From: Negativicutes bacterium
GTDB lineage: Bacteria; Bacillota_C; Negativicutes; Sporomusales_B; JARLHX01
NCBI GenBank assembly: GCA_031292015.1
Contig: JARLHY010000163.1
Coordinates: forward strand, 1-64,000
Length of the DNA stretch: 64,000 bases
Direction: 5' to 3'
In this document: positions 8,332 to 17,004 of the stretch, one piece after another
How positions within the stretch are numbered: position 1 is the first letter of the stretch
Layout of the letters: each line of letters begins with the position of its first letter
Translations under genes and position numbers: made by a program
Notes under the pieces: generated by a model
Told to the model about the DNA's origin: nothing
What the model saw: only the letters and a program-made list of their open reading frames with translations
The model's database searches: none

Positions 8332-9321
8332 TTATTTCTGACTGGCCATCTTTGCAGCCAGGTAGATAGCCTCCAGCATACTGCGGCTGTCGGCTGTGCC
8401 TTTGCCGGCTTTGCCGAATACGGTGCCATGGTCCACCGATGTGCGGATGAACGGAAGTCCCACCGTTACGTTGACCCCTTCTTCGAAGCCAAGTACTTTA
8501 AGGGGAATGTGCCCTTGGTCATGGTACATGACCACGACGATATCGAAATGGTTTTTCACCGCCGCCCGGTAAAAAACAGTGTCAGGAGCTACCGGGCCGG
8601 TGACATTGTAACCCAGCTTCTTGGCCTCCTCCACCGCCGGAACGATCTCGTCCATATCTTCGTTGCCGAACAGGCCGCCCTCGCCGGAATGAGGATTGAG
8701 TCCCGCCACCGCGATGCGAGGCGGCACGAACCCTAACTGACGGGCCGCGTGGTCGGCAAGAGTGATAACCCGCAGCACTCTTTCTTTCTTGATCAGATCA
8801 CAGGCCTTGCGGAGCGAAACATGGGTAGTGACGTGAATGACCCTGAGCGGTCCCCCGGTCAGCATCATGGCGTAATCCTTGGTATTGGACAAAGCCCCCA
8901 GGATTTCGGTGTGCCCCGGGTAGTGATAGCCGGCGGCGTTGAGAGCCTCCTTGTGCAGCGGTCCGGTGGCGATGGCGTCAATCTCCTTGTTCATCGCCAG
9001 CTCTACCCCTTTGGCCACATATTCATAGGCCGCTTTGCCGGCGCGGGCATCAATCGTGGCGAAAGGCAGATCCACAGGCAGATTCTTGAGATCCAGCACC
9101 TCCGCCTCGCCCGGCATGAACTTCGCTTCGCTGACTTTCTCGATCGAATGGAATTTCAGCGGTATCTTCACAATCCCCGCCGCCCGTTCCATAATGCCCC
9201 GGTCGCCAATGACCAAGGGACGGCAGACCTCATATACGCCTTTATCCTCCAGTGCCTTGACGACGATTTCCGGCCCTGCGCCGGTGGCGTCTCCGATGGT
9301 GATGCCGATAATTGGCTTCAT
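8332..9321 (-). CDS. pdxA: 4-hydroxythreonine-4-phosphate dehydrogenase family (PdxA)
   Basis: The protein opens with GITIGDATGAGPEI, the PdxA signature, and contains the metal-ligand histidines in HYPGHTEILG, GLNPHSGEGG and MYHDQGHIPLK, ending after DHGTVFG. PdxA oxidises 4-phosphohydroxy-L-threonine in pyridoxal phosphate synthesis. The PdxA2 subgroup instead acts on phosphorylated threonate or erythronate, with a kinase next door. No DUF1537 kinase is in the window, so the vitamin B6 role is slightly favoured, but the two cannot be separated by eye. RBS GAGGAG lies 8 bases before the ATG. Confidence 0.88.
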   Translation of the reverse strand: MKPIIGITIGDATGAGPEIVVKALEDKGVYEVCRPLVIGDRGIMERAAGIVKIPLKFHSIEKVSEAKFMPGEAEVLDLKNLPVDLPFATIDARAGKAAYEYVAKGVELAMNKEIDAIATGPLHKEALNAAGYHYPGHTEILGALSNTKDYAMMLTGGPLRVIHVTTHVSLRKACDLIKKERVLRVITLADHAARQLGFVPPRIAVAGLNPHSGEGGLFGNEDMDEIVPAVEEAKKLGYNVTGPVAPDTVFYRAAVKNHFDIVVVMYHDQGHIPLKVLGFEEGVNVTVGLPFIRTSVDHGTVFGKAGKGTADSRSMLEAIYLAAKMASQK

Positions 9322-9468
9322 CTCAACAACTCCTCTTGCAATAATATTCTCTGCTTGGTATATAATTCGCCCTGGCTTGTCTCCTTCCTTTTTATGCCGC
9401 TATCGCACCCTGCAGGCAAGTCTGCTATAATTTGGATATAAGATACCCAGGGAAGGAACCTGTTTATT

Positions 9469-10158
9469 ATGAACTATTTCGCCATCGGCGATACCCATCT
9501 GTCAGGGCAGCCTCCGGCCAAACCCATGTCGGTCTTCGGCGGGCACTGGCTCGGGCACTGGGAGAAGATCAAAACCGACTGGCTGTCCCGGGTCGGCCCC
9601 GAAGACGCCGTCCTCTTAGCCGGGGATATTTCCTGGGCTATGAAGCTTGAGGCGGCCCTGCCGGACCTGGAGGAAATCATGGCCCTGCCCGGCCAAAAGA
9701 TTATCATCCGGGGCAATCATGACTACTGGTGGCAGACGGTAGGCAAAATGACCGCCGCAGTCGGCGGCCGCCTGACCTTCCTTCACAACAGTTTTACCGC
9801 GGCAGGTGATTTCGCCGTCTGTGGCAGCAGAGGCTGGCTGTGTCCCGACGACCCCTGCTTTGGCGAAACCGATGTTCCGATTTATACACGGGAACTCCAA
9901 AGAGTCAGAGCCTCTCTCGCCGCCGCGCGGACCGCCGGGCAAAAGCGCATCATCCTGATGCTCCACTACCCGCCGCTGTACCGTCAGCCCAACGGATTTA
10001 CCGACCTCTTGAGCGAGTTCCAGGTGGAAATCTGCGTTTACGGGCACCTTCACGACGAAGCCGTCAAAACCGCTCCCAGCGGCAAAATCAACGGCACCTC
10101 GCTTCATCTGGTATCCTGCGACGCCCTGAATTTCACCCTTGCCCGCATAGCCGGTTAG
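9469..10158 (+). CDS. Metallophosphoesterase (calcineurin-like)
   Basis: The five metal motifs of the calcineurin-like phosphoesterase fold are in order: GDTHLSG (residues 7-13), GDISW, RGNHDYWW, MLHYPP and YGHLHDE. The protein is soluble and 229 residues long, a size common for uncharacterised clostridial phosphoesterases annotated as serine/threonine phosphatase-like. The substrate is unknown. Its TAG stop overlaps the stop of the convergent P-loop gene by four bases (10155-10158), so neither gene has an independent terminator here. Confidence 0.9.
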   Translation: MNYFAIGDTHLSGQPPAKPMSVFGGHWLGHWEKIKTDWLSRVGPEDAVLLAGDISWAMKLEAALPDLEEIMALPGQKIIIRGNHDYWWQTVGKMTAAVGGRLTFLHNSFTAAGDFAVCGSRGWLCPDDPCFGETDVPIYTRELQRVRASLAAARTAGQKRIILMLHYPPLYRQPNGFTDLLSEFQVEICVYGHLHDEAVKTAPSGKINGTSLHLVSCDALNFTLARIAG

Positions 10159-11267
10159 AAATGCATCGTATCGGGATGCTCCCACCGTCTGGCGTTGGCC
10201 AGAAGAATATCCACCAGCCCTTTGGCTCCTTGCTTGACGACATTGTACACCGGGATTTTCACGCTGCCTTTGACCGCAAGCTGCAGCCGGGTCATATCGA
10301 CGAACGCTGGCTGATAGGCCTTTGTTTCCACCCGGTAGTCGGGATAAAAGGGATTTATCGTCACCGCCAGCAGCGGCACCCGCTTCACAACCCCGACAAC
10401 GGCGCCGGTCTTTTCCAGTTCCTGCAGCAGTTCGTGGTAACCCACCGGATTCGCCGCCACCAGCAATTTGATTGGATCGGCGAAGGCCAGCAGGAATCGC
10501 TGCGGCCGACGGCCAAGCGTTTCAATGAGCCTGTGCAGGCATTTTTCACTGATAATGCCAGGAATATAAAGATAACCGTCTCTTTCCGGGGGGGCGGCTA
10601 AAATCTGGTCCACATCGCTTTCCACCAGGAGAGAGGAGCCGGTCCAGCTTTTTACTTTCTGCAGATCCGAATCCAACAAAGTAATCGTGGTATAATGGCG
10701 TTCAGCCAGCTCCAGCGCCCGCGGTACGGTAGGCAGGGTGGATATGCGCCAGATCAGGCCGGTTTCCAGCGCCAGACGCGGGATGTCGGGAGTCCGGGCC
10801 GCGCCGGTCGCCAGGATAAACCCGTCGGTTTCCACCATCGGCGCAATCCGGTTGAGAGCGCCGTCGAAGATCGTCACTCCCGGTCCCAGCCGCCGGAGTA
10901 TCTCCCCCAGTTGCCGAACCTCCAGACTCTTGTTGGGGCCTGCCGTCACCGCCAGTCCCGCCTTTTGCACCCTGGCAACATGAATCCGGCCCAGCGGGGT
11001 GTGAATGTCGGTGACAACAAGAGTTTCCATCACGGCGGTGCTAACCGCCAGGCACTTTTCCGCCGTGGCCACCACGTCGCCCGGCTCGACCTGCAGCCTC
11101 GGCTTGGGCAAACCGGTGACGTTGTCGATATTTTCACCGTCATAACCGATACTTGTCAGGAAAAAACTGACATCCCGGGCGCGAAGCTCCTGCATGATCG
11201 CCGCAGTTGCGGTGGTTTTTCCGGTATTTTTCGCGGTGCCGGCGATACCCAGTTTCAGTTCCAGCAA
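10155..11267 (-). CDS. P-loop NTPase of unknown function (possible mutase-associated activator)
   Basis: Residues 10-18 are a Walker A motif (GTAKNTGKT), and DGALNRIAPM near the middle could be the Walker B Asp. The rest has no domain I can name. No membrane segment or signal is present. P-loop proteins with a GTAKNTGKTT start are, as far as I recall, found beside B12-dependent aminomutases, where they are thought to help reactivation; this is memory and not verified. Here it is the last gene on the strand of the B12 mutase cluster, but a strong terminator (11381-11411) separates it from the flavoprotein gene, so it has its own promoter. Start TTG 11267 behind AGGTGAT. Confidence 0.65.
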   Translation of the reverse strand: MLELKLGIAGTAKNTGKTTATAAIMQELRARDVSFFLTSIGYDGENIDNVTGLPKPRLQVEPGDVVATAEKCLAVSTAVMETLVVTDIHTPLGRIHVARVQKAGLAVTAGPNKSLEVRQLGEILRRLGPGVTIFDGALNRIAPMVETDGFILATGAARTPDIPRLALETGLIWRISTLPTVPRALELAERHYTTITLLDSDLQKVKSWTGSSLLVESDVDQILAAPPERDGYLYIPGIISEKCLHRLIETLGRRPQRFLLAFADPIKLLVAANPVGYHELLQELEKTGAVVGVVKRVPLLAVTINPFYPDYRVETKAYQPAFVDMTRLQLAVKGSVKIPVYNVVKQGAKGLVDILLANARRWEHPDTMHF

Positions 11268-11380
11268 TATGCATCACCTGCCCTAAGTTTCCCCTATATA
11301 ATTCATCAGCCCCCCAGCCGTGACCTTCCGTCGCGGCAATTTTTATCGTTTTTGCCAGATGAGAATCTTTGCCAGGCACG

Positions 11381-11411
11381 CAAAAAGCGGCCCTATGGGC
11401 GGGGCCGCTTT
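11381..11411 (-). terminator. Intrinsic terminator after the flavoprotein gene
   Basis: On the minus strand a perfect 10-bp stem (11411-11402 with 11393-11384) is followed by T residues through 11382. It ends the RidA-PLP-flavoprotein unit, 50 bases past the flavoprotein stop. Confidence 0.85.
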
Positions 11412-11460
11412 GCACGCGGGAGAAAATCCACTCCCGCATCACCACTTGTCTATGATTGGA

Positions 11461-12762
11461 TCAGCTCAGCGGAGTGGCAAAAATGTTGGTCATTTTCGCT
11501 TCCGCCACTTTTTGCCTGATCGCGTTGACATCTGTCGTATACAGATTCTTTTTCTTCATGTTCTCGAAATACACCGAGCCGGAGAAGGTGTATTTCTTGG
11601 TCTGTCCTTCCTTGGTCTGCATCTGTTCCCGCACATGGGCGATGGCGTCGCCGCAGGCCAGACTGACCGGGATTTCCAGCGGCGCCTTACCGAAGGCTGC
11701 CCGGGCGGCGTTGTGACCGGCCAGCGTCCCGGTGACGATGGCTTCGGTATGCCCGACCAAGAGGCCCGCCTTTTCCCCGCCGCAGAACACGTTCTGCAGC
11801 CCCTCGACCTTCAGGGCGTTGTCCCGCGGCAGCATCCCCAGATAGCGCATTGAATTGCCGATGCCGCCCGAATAGGGGTCCTCGAAGCGGGCATTTTCAA
11901 AACCGGGAATCTGGCGAAGCATATCCAGCGGATAGTATGCCGTCATCAGCTTGGCATGGCCCGTATCCAGCAGGACGACGTTCTCGGCGAACTCCTTCAG
12001 CGCGTATTGCTGACAGGCCTTCTGCCCGAGCGACTCCATGCTCTTTTGCAGGGCTGCCGGGACTGCGACGACACAGACGCCGGTGCGGTTGAGCTCCTCG
12101 ACAATTTTGTCCGACAGGGACTCTTTTAACAGCTTGCACGAACCGCTCATCGCTCCCAGCGTCCCGTCGGCCTTGGAGCCCATGATTTCCGGCACGCCGG
12201 CCTTGGCGGCGATGCTGAACCGCGGCCCGAAGGTTGGGCAGCGGTAAACGCACATCACACAACCGTTGCCGTATTTCAGGCAGTTGCCCTGCGGTCCCGC
12301 CGTTCCCGCCGCGTCGACAAACGTGTCGCCGCCGGCCACAATGTCGGGATCGCCGTGATGCCCTTCGGCGATGACCTTGGTGATCTTGTCGCCGGCTTTT
12401 TCAATATCCTTTACCCTGGCATGCATATGCAGCGTTACACCGGCTTTAAGAATGGCCCGCTTCACGGTTGGTTCGGCCCGGGCGACATCATAGAGACTCG
12501 CGTGTTTATGCCCCGGGAATTCCATGTTGCGATGCCGCGAAATCTCGTCGGTGATCTGGAACAGGTCCCCGCCGCCCATAGCCAGCATCTCCTCTGTCGC
12601 GGTGAACCGGCCGTTGTTGCGCATGATCCCGCCCACCAGGCCGGTGCCAAGCAGCATGTCGGTGCGTTCGAACAATTCCACCTCGCAGCCGGCTTTGCGG
12701 GCTGCAAGCGCCGCCGCCGTCCCCGCCCAGCCGCCGCCCACGATCACTACTTTTTTCGTCAC
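11461..12762 (-). CDS. FAD-dependent oxidoreductase, TrmFO/GidA-like fold
   Basis: A dinucleotide-binding motif GGGWAGTAAA (Gly 9, 11 and 14) opens the protein. The C-terminal part (MLRQIPGFENARFED..., then NVFCGGEKAGLLVGHTEAIV and GTLAGHNAARAA) resembles the FAD-binding end of TrmFO/GidA proteins, where the flavin is covered by a glycine-rich loop. A cysteine group GCVMCVYRC near residue 165 is unusual and could hold a metal, an Fe-S cluster or a redox disulfide. It is a soluble enzyme of 433 residues. GTG start 12762 sits 7 bases after AAGGAGG. It lies 18 bases after the PLP-enzyme gene and surely shares its transcript, so an amine or amino-acid oxidation in the same pathway is a reasonable guess. 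tRNA modification is less likely in this context. Confidence 0.72.
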   Translation of the reverse strand: MTKKVVIVGGGWAGTAAALAARKAGCEVELFERTDMLLGTGLVGGIMRNNGRFTATEEMLAMGGGDLFQITDEISRHRNMEFPGHKHASLYDVARAEPTVKRAILKAGVTLHMHARVKDIEKAGDKITKVIAEGHHGDPDIVAGGDTFVDAAGTAGPQGNCLKYGNGCVMCVYRCPTFGPRFSIAAKAGVPEIMGSKADGTLGAMSGSCKLLKESLSDKIVEELNRTGVCVVAVPAALQKSMESLGQKACQQYALKEFAENVVLLDTGHAKLMTAYYPLDMLRQIPGFENARFEDPYSGGIGNSMRYLGMLPRDNALKVEGLQNVFCGGEKAGLLVGHTEAIVTGTLAGHNAARAAFGKAPLEIPVSLACGDAIAHVREQMQTKEGQTKKYTFSGSVYFENMKKKNLYTTDVNAIRQKVAEAKMTNIFATPLS

Positions 12763-12780
12763 TGCGCATCCTCCTTGGTG

Positions 12781-14244
12781 CTAAATAGTCCCGGCGTGCT
12801 TACAGACGATTTCGATCAGCCGGACCAGGGCTTTGACGCCATATCGTGTCACATCGCCCAGCAGATTGCCTTTGCCGTCGGTGGTGCCAAGATCCGGCGA
12901 AATGTAGATATTGCCGTCATAGGCTACCGTCGGGATTACGCCCATCTGGGCCATGCCGGTCTGGAAGAGGTTCGAGCCTGAATACATGTCCTCGATGGAG
13001 AAGATGGGAATACCCAGTTCTCCGCCCTTCCAGGTACCCTCGTAGTTGACCTCCACGGCGCGGGAGTTGTAGGACTTGGAGATGATGATCCCCTTCTTGA
13101 GCTTGGGATCGATCTTGGCGAATTCTTCCTGGACGATTTTCTCCAGGTCATCCACCGACTTGGTCAGCACTTCCGGATTGTCCCGCAGCACCTTCAGGGC
13201 CTGGATCTGGGTGGCCAGGGCCTCTTTGCCGGGGTCAAAGGTCACATAGGCGGCCTTGCCATAGGAGCCGGTGGTGCCCCACCTGTCGCCATGCAGGCCC
13301 ATGGCCCGCCGGATCGGCACCATAAATTCCTCTTTGCCGATGATCAGGCCGCTGGTGGCCGCGCCGGTAGCCTTATCCATGCTGTAGATAATGACATCGG
13401 CCCCGGTCTTGCGCGGGTCGCTGCCGACAAACGGCAAACCCCAGGCGTTGTCCTGGACATAGGGAATGCCGTAATACTGGGCAAGTTCGGCGTACAGCTT
13501 CTGCAGCTCCGGCGCCCCGTCCTTGCCTTTAACGCCATAACCGTAGCCGGGGGTTTCATAGGCCAGCGATGTGATGCCTGTCAGCATGTCGCGGTGCATG
13601 TCGGCCATCTTTTTCGCTTCTTCGTAGCTCTTTTTCGGATCCACTTCAGTCAAAAGCGGCACCGGGTGGTACTTGATGCCGTGGACGTCGTATTTGGCGC
13701 CCGCCAGCCTGGTGATCAGCGTGTCCAGATTGTTCTGGCGCTTGCCGTAAAAGCCGAGTTCGCCCGCGGTTGAGCCGCGGTCGGCAATGATGTCCTTGTA
13801 GCGGGCCGGATAAGGCCGGCCGTAGCCGCCCTGATGATGGAAATGTTTTTCATACGGAGCGATGTAGCGGGCCCGGTAATTGTCGCCGCGCCCAAGATTG
13901 GGCGGCGAAAACAGCGAATCGAAGGCCACCCACAGGCCGGCCTCGCAGGTGCTGGTCGGCGCCGCGTCATACTCGTCGCCGTAGACGCCTTTGACAATTT
14001 CCCTGATGTCATCCACCAGTTTGGACAACGGCACAACCTCTTTGGCCAACGCTTCGCCGGCGTGCATAATATCGTCCCTCAGCGGCGCCGGACAGCCTGA
14101 TATCGCACCCGTCAGGCCGAATTTACCCCGCAGTTCCTTAGGAATGCCAAGTTCGTCGGCGGCGGCGCGGGCTTCGGCGTAAATTGTGGCAATATTCATC
14201 TGCAGATGCTTGTACATTTGATACTTGAACTTGAACTTCCCCAT
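12781..14244 (-). CDS. PLP-dependent enzyme, fold type I, substrate unknown
   Basis: The pattern of a fold type I pyridoxal-phosphate enzyme is visible: Asp265 in VQDNAWG (would pair with the pyridine nitrogen) and Lys291 in YSMDKATGA (would form the Schiff base), with LAYETPGYGYG between substrate and cofactor regions. At 487 residues it is close in size to tyrosine phenol-lyase/tryptophanase-type beta-eliminating lyases, but I cannot match it to a characterised family. The N-terminal GLTGAISGCPAPLRDDI and the HFHHQGGYGRPYPARYKD stretch may be family signatures. It lies 22 bases after the RidA gene and 18 before the flavoprotein gene. Together with the upstream B12 mutase this suggests rearrangement of an amino acid followed by PLP-dependent cleavage or deamination. 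Confidence 0.7.
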   Translation of the reverse strand: MGKFKFKYQMYKHLQMNIATIYAEARAAADELGIPKELRGKFGLTGAISGCPAPLRDDIMHAGEALAKEVVPLSKLVDDIREIVKGVYGDEYDAAPTSTCEAGLWVAFDSLFSPPNLGRGDNYRARYIAPYEKHFHHQGGYGRPYPARYKDIIADRGSTAGELGFYGKRQNNLDTLITRLAGAKYDVHGIKYHPVPLLTEVDPKKSYEEAKKMADMHRDMLTGITSLAYETPGYGYGVKGKDGAPELQKLYAELAQYYGIPYVQDNAWGLPFVGSDPRKTGADVIIYSMDKATGAATSGLIIGKEEFMVPIRRAMGLHGDRWGTTGSYGKAAYVTFDPGKEALATQIQALKVLRDNPEVLTKSVDDLEKIVQEEFAKIDPKLKKGIIISKSYNSRAVEVNYEGTWKGGELGIPIFSIEDMYSGSNLFQTGMAQMGVIPTVAYDGNIYISPDLGTTDGKGNLLGDVTRYGVKALVRLIEIVCKHAGTI

Positions 14245-14266
14245 GTGCTTTTTCCCCCTGCTGCGA

Positions 14267-14725
14267 TTATTTCACTTTCACGATCATTTCCACTTCACAG
14301 GCCGCGTCCAGCGGCAGTTCGTTCACTCCGACCGCCGAGCGGGCATGGGCCCCTTTGTCGCCGAACAGCTTGCCCAAAAGCTCGGAGGCGCCGTTGATCA
14401 CCTTGGGCTGGGCATTGAAGCCCGGCGCACTGCTAACAAAGCCCGTGACTTTAACGATCTGGACGATATCGTCCAGACTGCCGACCTGGCCTTTGATGAC
14501 ACTCAGGCAATTCAGGGCACAGGTTTTCGCTGCCTCATACCCTTGATCCTCGCTGAGATCCTTGCCCAGTTTTCCCTTGAATTTGACCTCGCCGTTTACC
14601 AGCGGAATCTGGCCGGCGGTATAAACATAGCCGTCTATTTTCACCGCGGGAACATACGCCGCCACCGGTTTCGGGGCAACAGGAAGCTCAATTCCCATTT
14701 CCTTAAGCTTGCTCTCTACACTCAT
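14267..14725 (-). CDS. RidA/YjgF-family enamine/imine deaminase
   Basis: The RidA fold is recognised from YTAGQIPLVNG, the central VVQIVKVTGFVSSAPGF-like stretch, and the end ARSAVGVNELPLDAACEVEMI with the conserved Arg that binds the substrate carboxylate. At about 152 residues it belongs to the longer RidA subgroup (family 2-like), which often clusters with amino-acid catabolic genes. RidA proteins hydrolyse reactive enamines and imines formed by PLP or flavin enzymes, which fits the two genes that follow. The ATG at 14725 lies seven bases after AAGGAGG; an in-frame GTG nine bases upstream is less well placed. Confidence 0.88.
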   Translation of the reverse strand: MSVESKLKEMGIELPVAPKPVAAYVPAVKIDGYVYTAGQIPLVNGEVKFKGKLGKDLSEDQGYEAAKTCALNCLSVIKGQVGSLDDIVQIVKVTGFVSSAPGFNAQPKVINGASELLGKLFGDKGAHARSAVGVNELPLDAACEVEMIVKVK

Positions 14726-14843
14726 AGCACTCACCTCCTTTGCCGGACACCTTGAATGACTCTACTCTCTTGCCAGGCACCATCGAAAATTGGCTGTTCA
14801 CCGCAAAGCAACATGTACCCGTTCGGGCTGCCGCCTCCCCTCC

Positions 14844-14849
14844 ATTATA
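14844..14849 (-). promoter_or_regulatory. Possible internal promoter (-10) for the RidA-PLP-flavoprotein genes
   Basis: The 157-base gap between the B12 mutase stop (14883) and the RidA start (14725) contains a perfect TATAAT on the minus strand at 14849-14844. The -35 region (TGGTTT) is poor. No terminator is seen in the gap, so read-through from the mutase genes is also possible. Confidence 0.35.
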
Positions 14850-14882
14850 TTTTCCAGATCGGCGAAAACCATGAGCCTAATT

Positions 14883-16706
14883 TTATTTCAGGACATTCCT
14901 TGTCTGCACGGTATCCTTGCCCGCCCGGCCCGGGTAGGCGCCCTCTTCGCGGCTGCCCAGAATTCCCTGGTGAATGGCGCTCACAAAATCGCCGGACTTG
15001 AGCACCCTGTCCAGAACCTGCTCGATCTGGCCGATCATTGTCTCGGCATAGGCCTTGGCCTGATTGGTCGGGGAAATTCCGGCCTGTCCGAGAAAGCGGA
15101 AACTTTCCCGGGTTGCCCGCAGGGTATCGATCTTGGCCGGGACCGTGATAGGCCCGCCGGAATAAGCCTCGTCGGTAGAAGCGATGGATATCGCATCCAC
15201 CCCCAGCGAAGCTGCCAGACAGGCGTGCAGAGCAGTGGAGGTCGCCGATTGCACCCGGTCTTCGCTATGGGTGAGAAAGCCGATAGGTGCCCCCGGCCAG
15301 ATCGGCGCGTTGATAATCCGCCGCAGGGCGTAAATTTTTGCGGCATTGAAATCAATGTAGTTATCGGCCATCAGTCCCTCGATCATGACTTCCGGCGAAT
15401 AAGCGAACAGCGGCTGCAGAATGGGCCTGGCTCCGAGCATGATCGCCAGGTCGCTGACAATCAGCATACCAGCAATGGCCTTGTAGGCCGGTACCCCGGA
15501 AAGCTCCTCGTTGGTCACGATATCAAAAGGCAGCTGGTATTTCTTCGCGTATAAAATACTGTGATAGCCGTCCACAGTCATCCGGGCCGGGTCGGTACCA
15601 GCCCCCAGCGCGCCGTAGCAAATGTTGATTTTGGTCAGATCGGCCCCGATTTTCCCCGCAAGCACCACCGTTTCCGGTGTGTTCAGGCCGCGGTGGGCCC
15701 GGACCTGCCATAAGGTCGATTCCTCCAGCCCCAGCTTAATCCGGTTGAGATTGGCCGGGGTGATTACCGTACCATCCTCCTGGTGGGTCAGGAAGCCGTC
15801 GAAAAAGCCCTCCGTCCTCGCCCCCCAGGACGGGTCGAAATGGACCACGCCGTCCACCCCCCAGGCTTCACTGGCCAGAATATGGCCGATGTCCATAAAC
15901 GGGCAGCCGGTGCCGTACTGATTGAAAACCAGCGGTTTGGGCCGGGTGTGCTGCAGTTTCAGCACCGACATCCGCTGCTTGGTCTCGGCCAGATAACTCT
16001 CCAGCCCGGCAACCTCCTCCCTGGTAAACCGCCTGGTTTTGGGATGCAGTTCGCCGCTGCCGTAAAACTTGCGCGGCAGCTCGCCGCAAAGCGCCGGGTA
16101 ATGCTTGTAGAGGTCGCCGTCTCCTTCGCGGGCGCGCCAGCGGTCGACATCCCAAAGTTCATCCCGCAGCCTGGCCCGCTCCACCCCCGGGGAGGTCTTG
16201 TCCTGCACCCAGTGCAGGATGCTGTCGGTAATCCGCCCCAGCTTCATGCCGATGGCGGGATGAACATAACGGTAATCGTAGCCGGCGGTCATATCCGGTT
16301 TCGTCTTGGAAACCCGGGTCGGATCCGGCACATACTCCCGCTTTTCGACAAAACATACGACCTCTTCCACGATGGTCCCGGGGCCGAATCCCGCGTCAAA
16401 GCCGAGTTCCGCCGCCAGTTCTCGCCGGATCGCCATCCCGCCGATACCCAGCCGTGTCTTTTCCCTCAGCCCGGCGGCGTCGGCCTGGTCGATAAACCGG
16501 GCCAGCAGTTCGGCCACCCCGTACCCCAGCGTCCGGCTGACCAAGAGGGTTCCGGCCTCTTGCCTGATGGCCTGCTCGATGATTTCCTCCACCGCCAGAT
16601 CAGGCGGCAGCAGGATTGCCTCATGGCCCGCCTCCCTGATCCCCCTGGCAATCATTTTCAGGCCGATATCATGAACAGGATCAAGCGGTGCCAACAAAAC
16701 CCGCAT
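14883..16706 (-). CDS. Cobalamin-dependent mutase-like protein (B12-binding domain plus GlmE-like barrel)
   Basis: The first ~130 residues look like the B12-binding domain of glutamate mutase S: DPVHDIGLKMI with His12 as likely cobalt ligand, a LLVSRTLGYGVAEL strand-loop like the SxL region, and GFGPGTIVEEVVCFVE at its end. Residues from about 230 (NQYGTGCPFMDIGH) to 600 form a barrel-like region. Its last part (SLGVDAISIASTDEAYSGG, then LKSGDFVSAIHQGILG) reads like a divergent glutamate mutase E chain. So GlmS and GlmE parts appear fused in one 607-residue chain with the B12 domain first. ATG 16706 overlaps the stop of the small upstream gene (TGATG), implying coupled translation. I know of no characterised enzyme with this context. 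Confidence 0.72.
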   Translation of the reverse strand: MRVLLAPLDPVHDIGLKMIARGIREAGHEAILLPPDLAVEEIIEQAIRQEAGTLLVSRTLGYGVAELLARFIDQADAAGLREKTRLGIGGMAIRRELAAELGFDAGFGPGTIVEEVVCFVEKREYVPDPTRVSKTKPDMTAGYDYRYVHPAIGMKLGRITDSILHWVQDKTSPGVERARLRDELWDVDRWRAREGDGDLYKHYPALCGELPRKFYGSGELHPKTRRFTREEVAGLESYLAETKQRMSVLKLQHTRPKPLVFNQYGTGCPFMDIGHILASEAWGVDGVVHFDPSWGARTEGFFDGFLTHQEDGTVITPANLNRIKLGLEESTLWQVRAHRGLNTPETVVLAGKIGADLTKINICYGALGAGTDPARMTVDGYHSILYAKKYQLPFDIVTNEELSGVPAYKAIAGMLIVSDLAIMLGARPILQPLFAYSPEVMIEGLMADNYIDFNAAKIYALRRIINAPIWPGAPIGFLTHSEDRVQSATSTALHACLAASLGVDAISIASTDEAYSGGPITVPAKIDTLRATRESFRFLGQAGISPTNQAKAYAETMIGQIEQVLDRVLKSGDFVSAIHQGILGSREEGAYPGRAGKDTVQTRNVLK

Positions 16707-16951
16707 CACCTGGCAGCCTCCCCGTTATCCCTGAGCAGCCAGCGGTAACGGTCAGCAGGCCGATAGACGTAAGCCCGGCCCCTTACCCGGGTACCCGGGC
16801 CCTCGTACTCGGCAAAAACAACATCAACATCGGCAAAGCCCCACCCTTTGAGCATACCCAGCATCAGGCTCCGGCCGTCCTCCTCCGTCGCACAAACAAA
16901 AAAAGTCTCCACATCAACGGCGTCCATGATCTGTTCCACCGGATTCGTCAT
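16706..16951 (-). CDS. Small unknown protein translationally coupled to the B12 mutase
   Basis: An 81-residue soluble protein starts at ATG 16951 behind GGGAGGAAAAGGG; an in-frame GTG upstream would overlap that ribosome site. It contains VETFFVCATEEDGRSLMLGM and a basic, aromatic C-terminus (AYVYRPADRYRWLLRD). No known domain is recognised. Its TGA overlaps the ATG of the mutase, the arrangement expected for subunits made in equal amount. By analogy with small S subunits of aminomutases (OraS), it could be an accessory chain, but there is no sequence evidence of homology. Confidence 0.7.
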   Translation of the reverse strand: MTNPVEQIMDAVDVETFFVCATEEDGRSLMLGMLKGWGFADVDVVFAEYEGPGTRVRGRAYVYRPADRYRWLLRDNGEAAR

Positions 16952-17004
16952 CCCTTTTCCTCCCACGCCGATTCTCGTAAGTAGTATGAAGCAAGCAATC
17001 TGCC

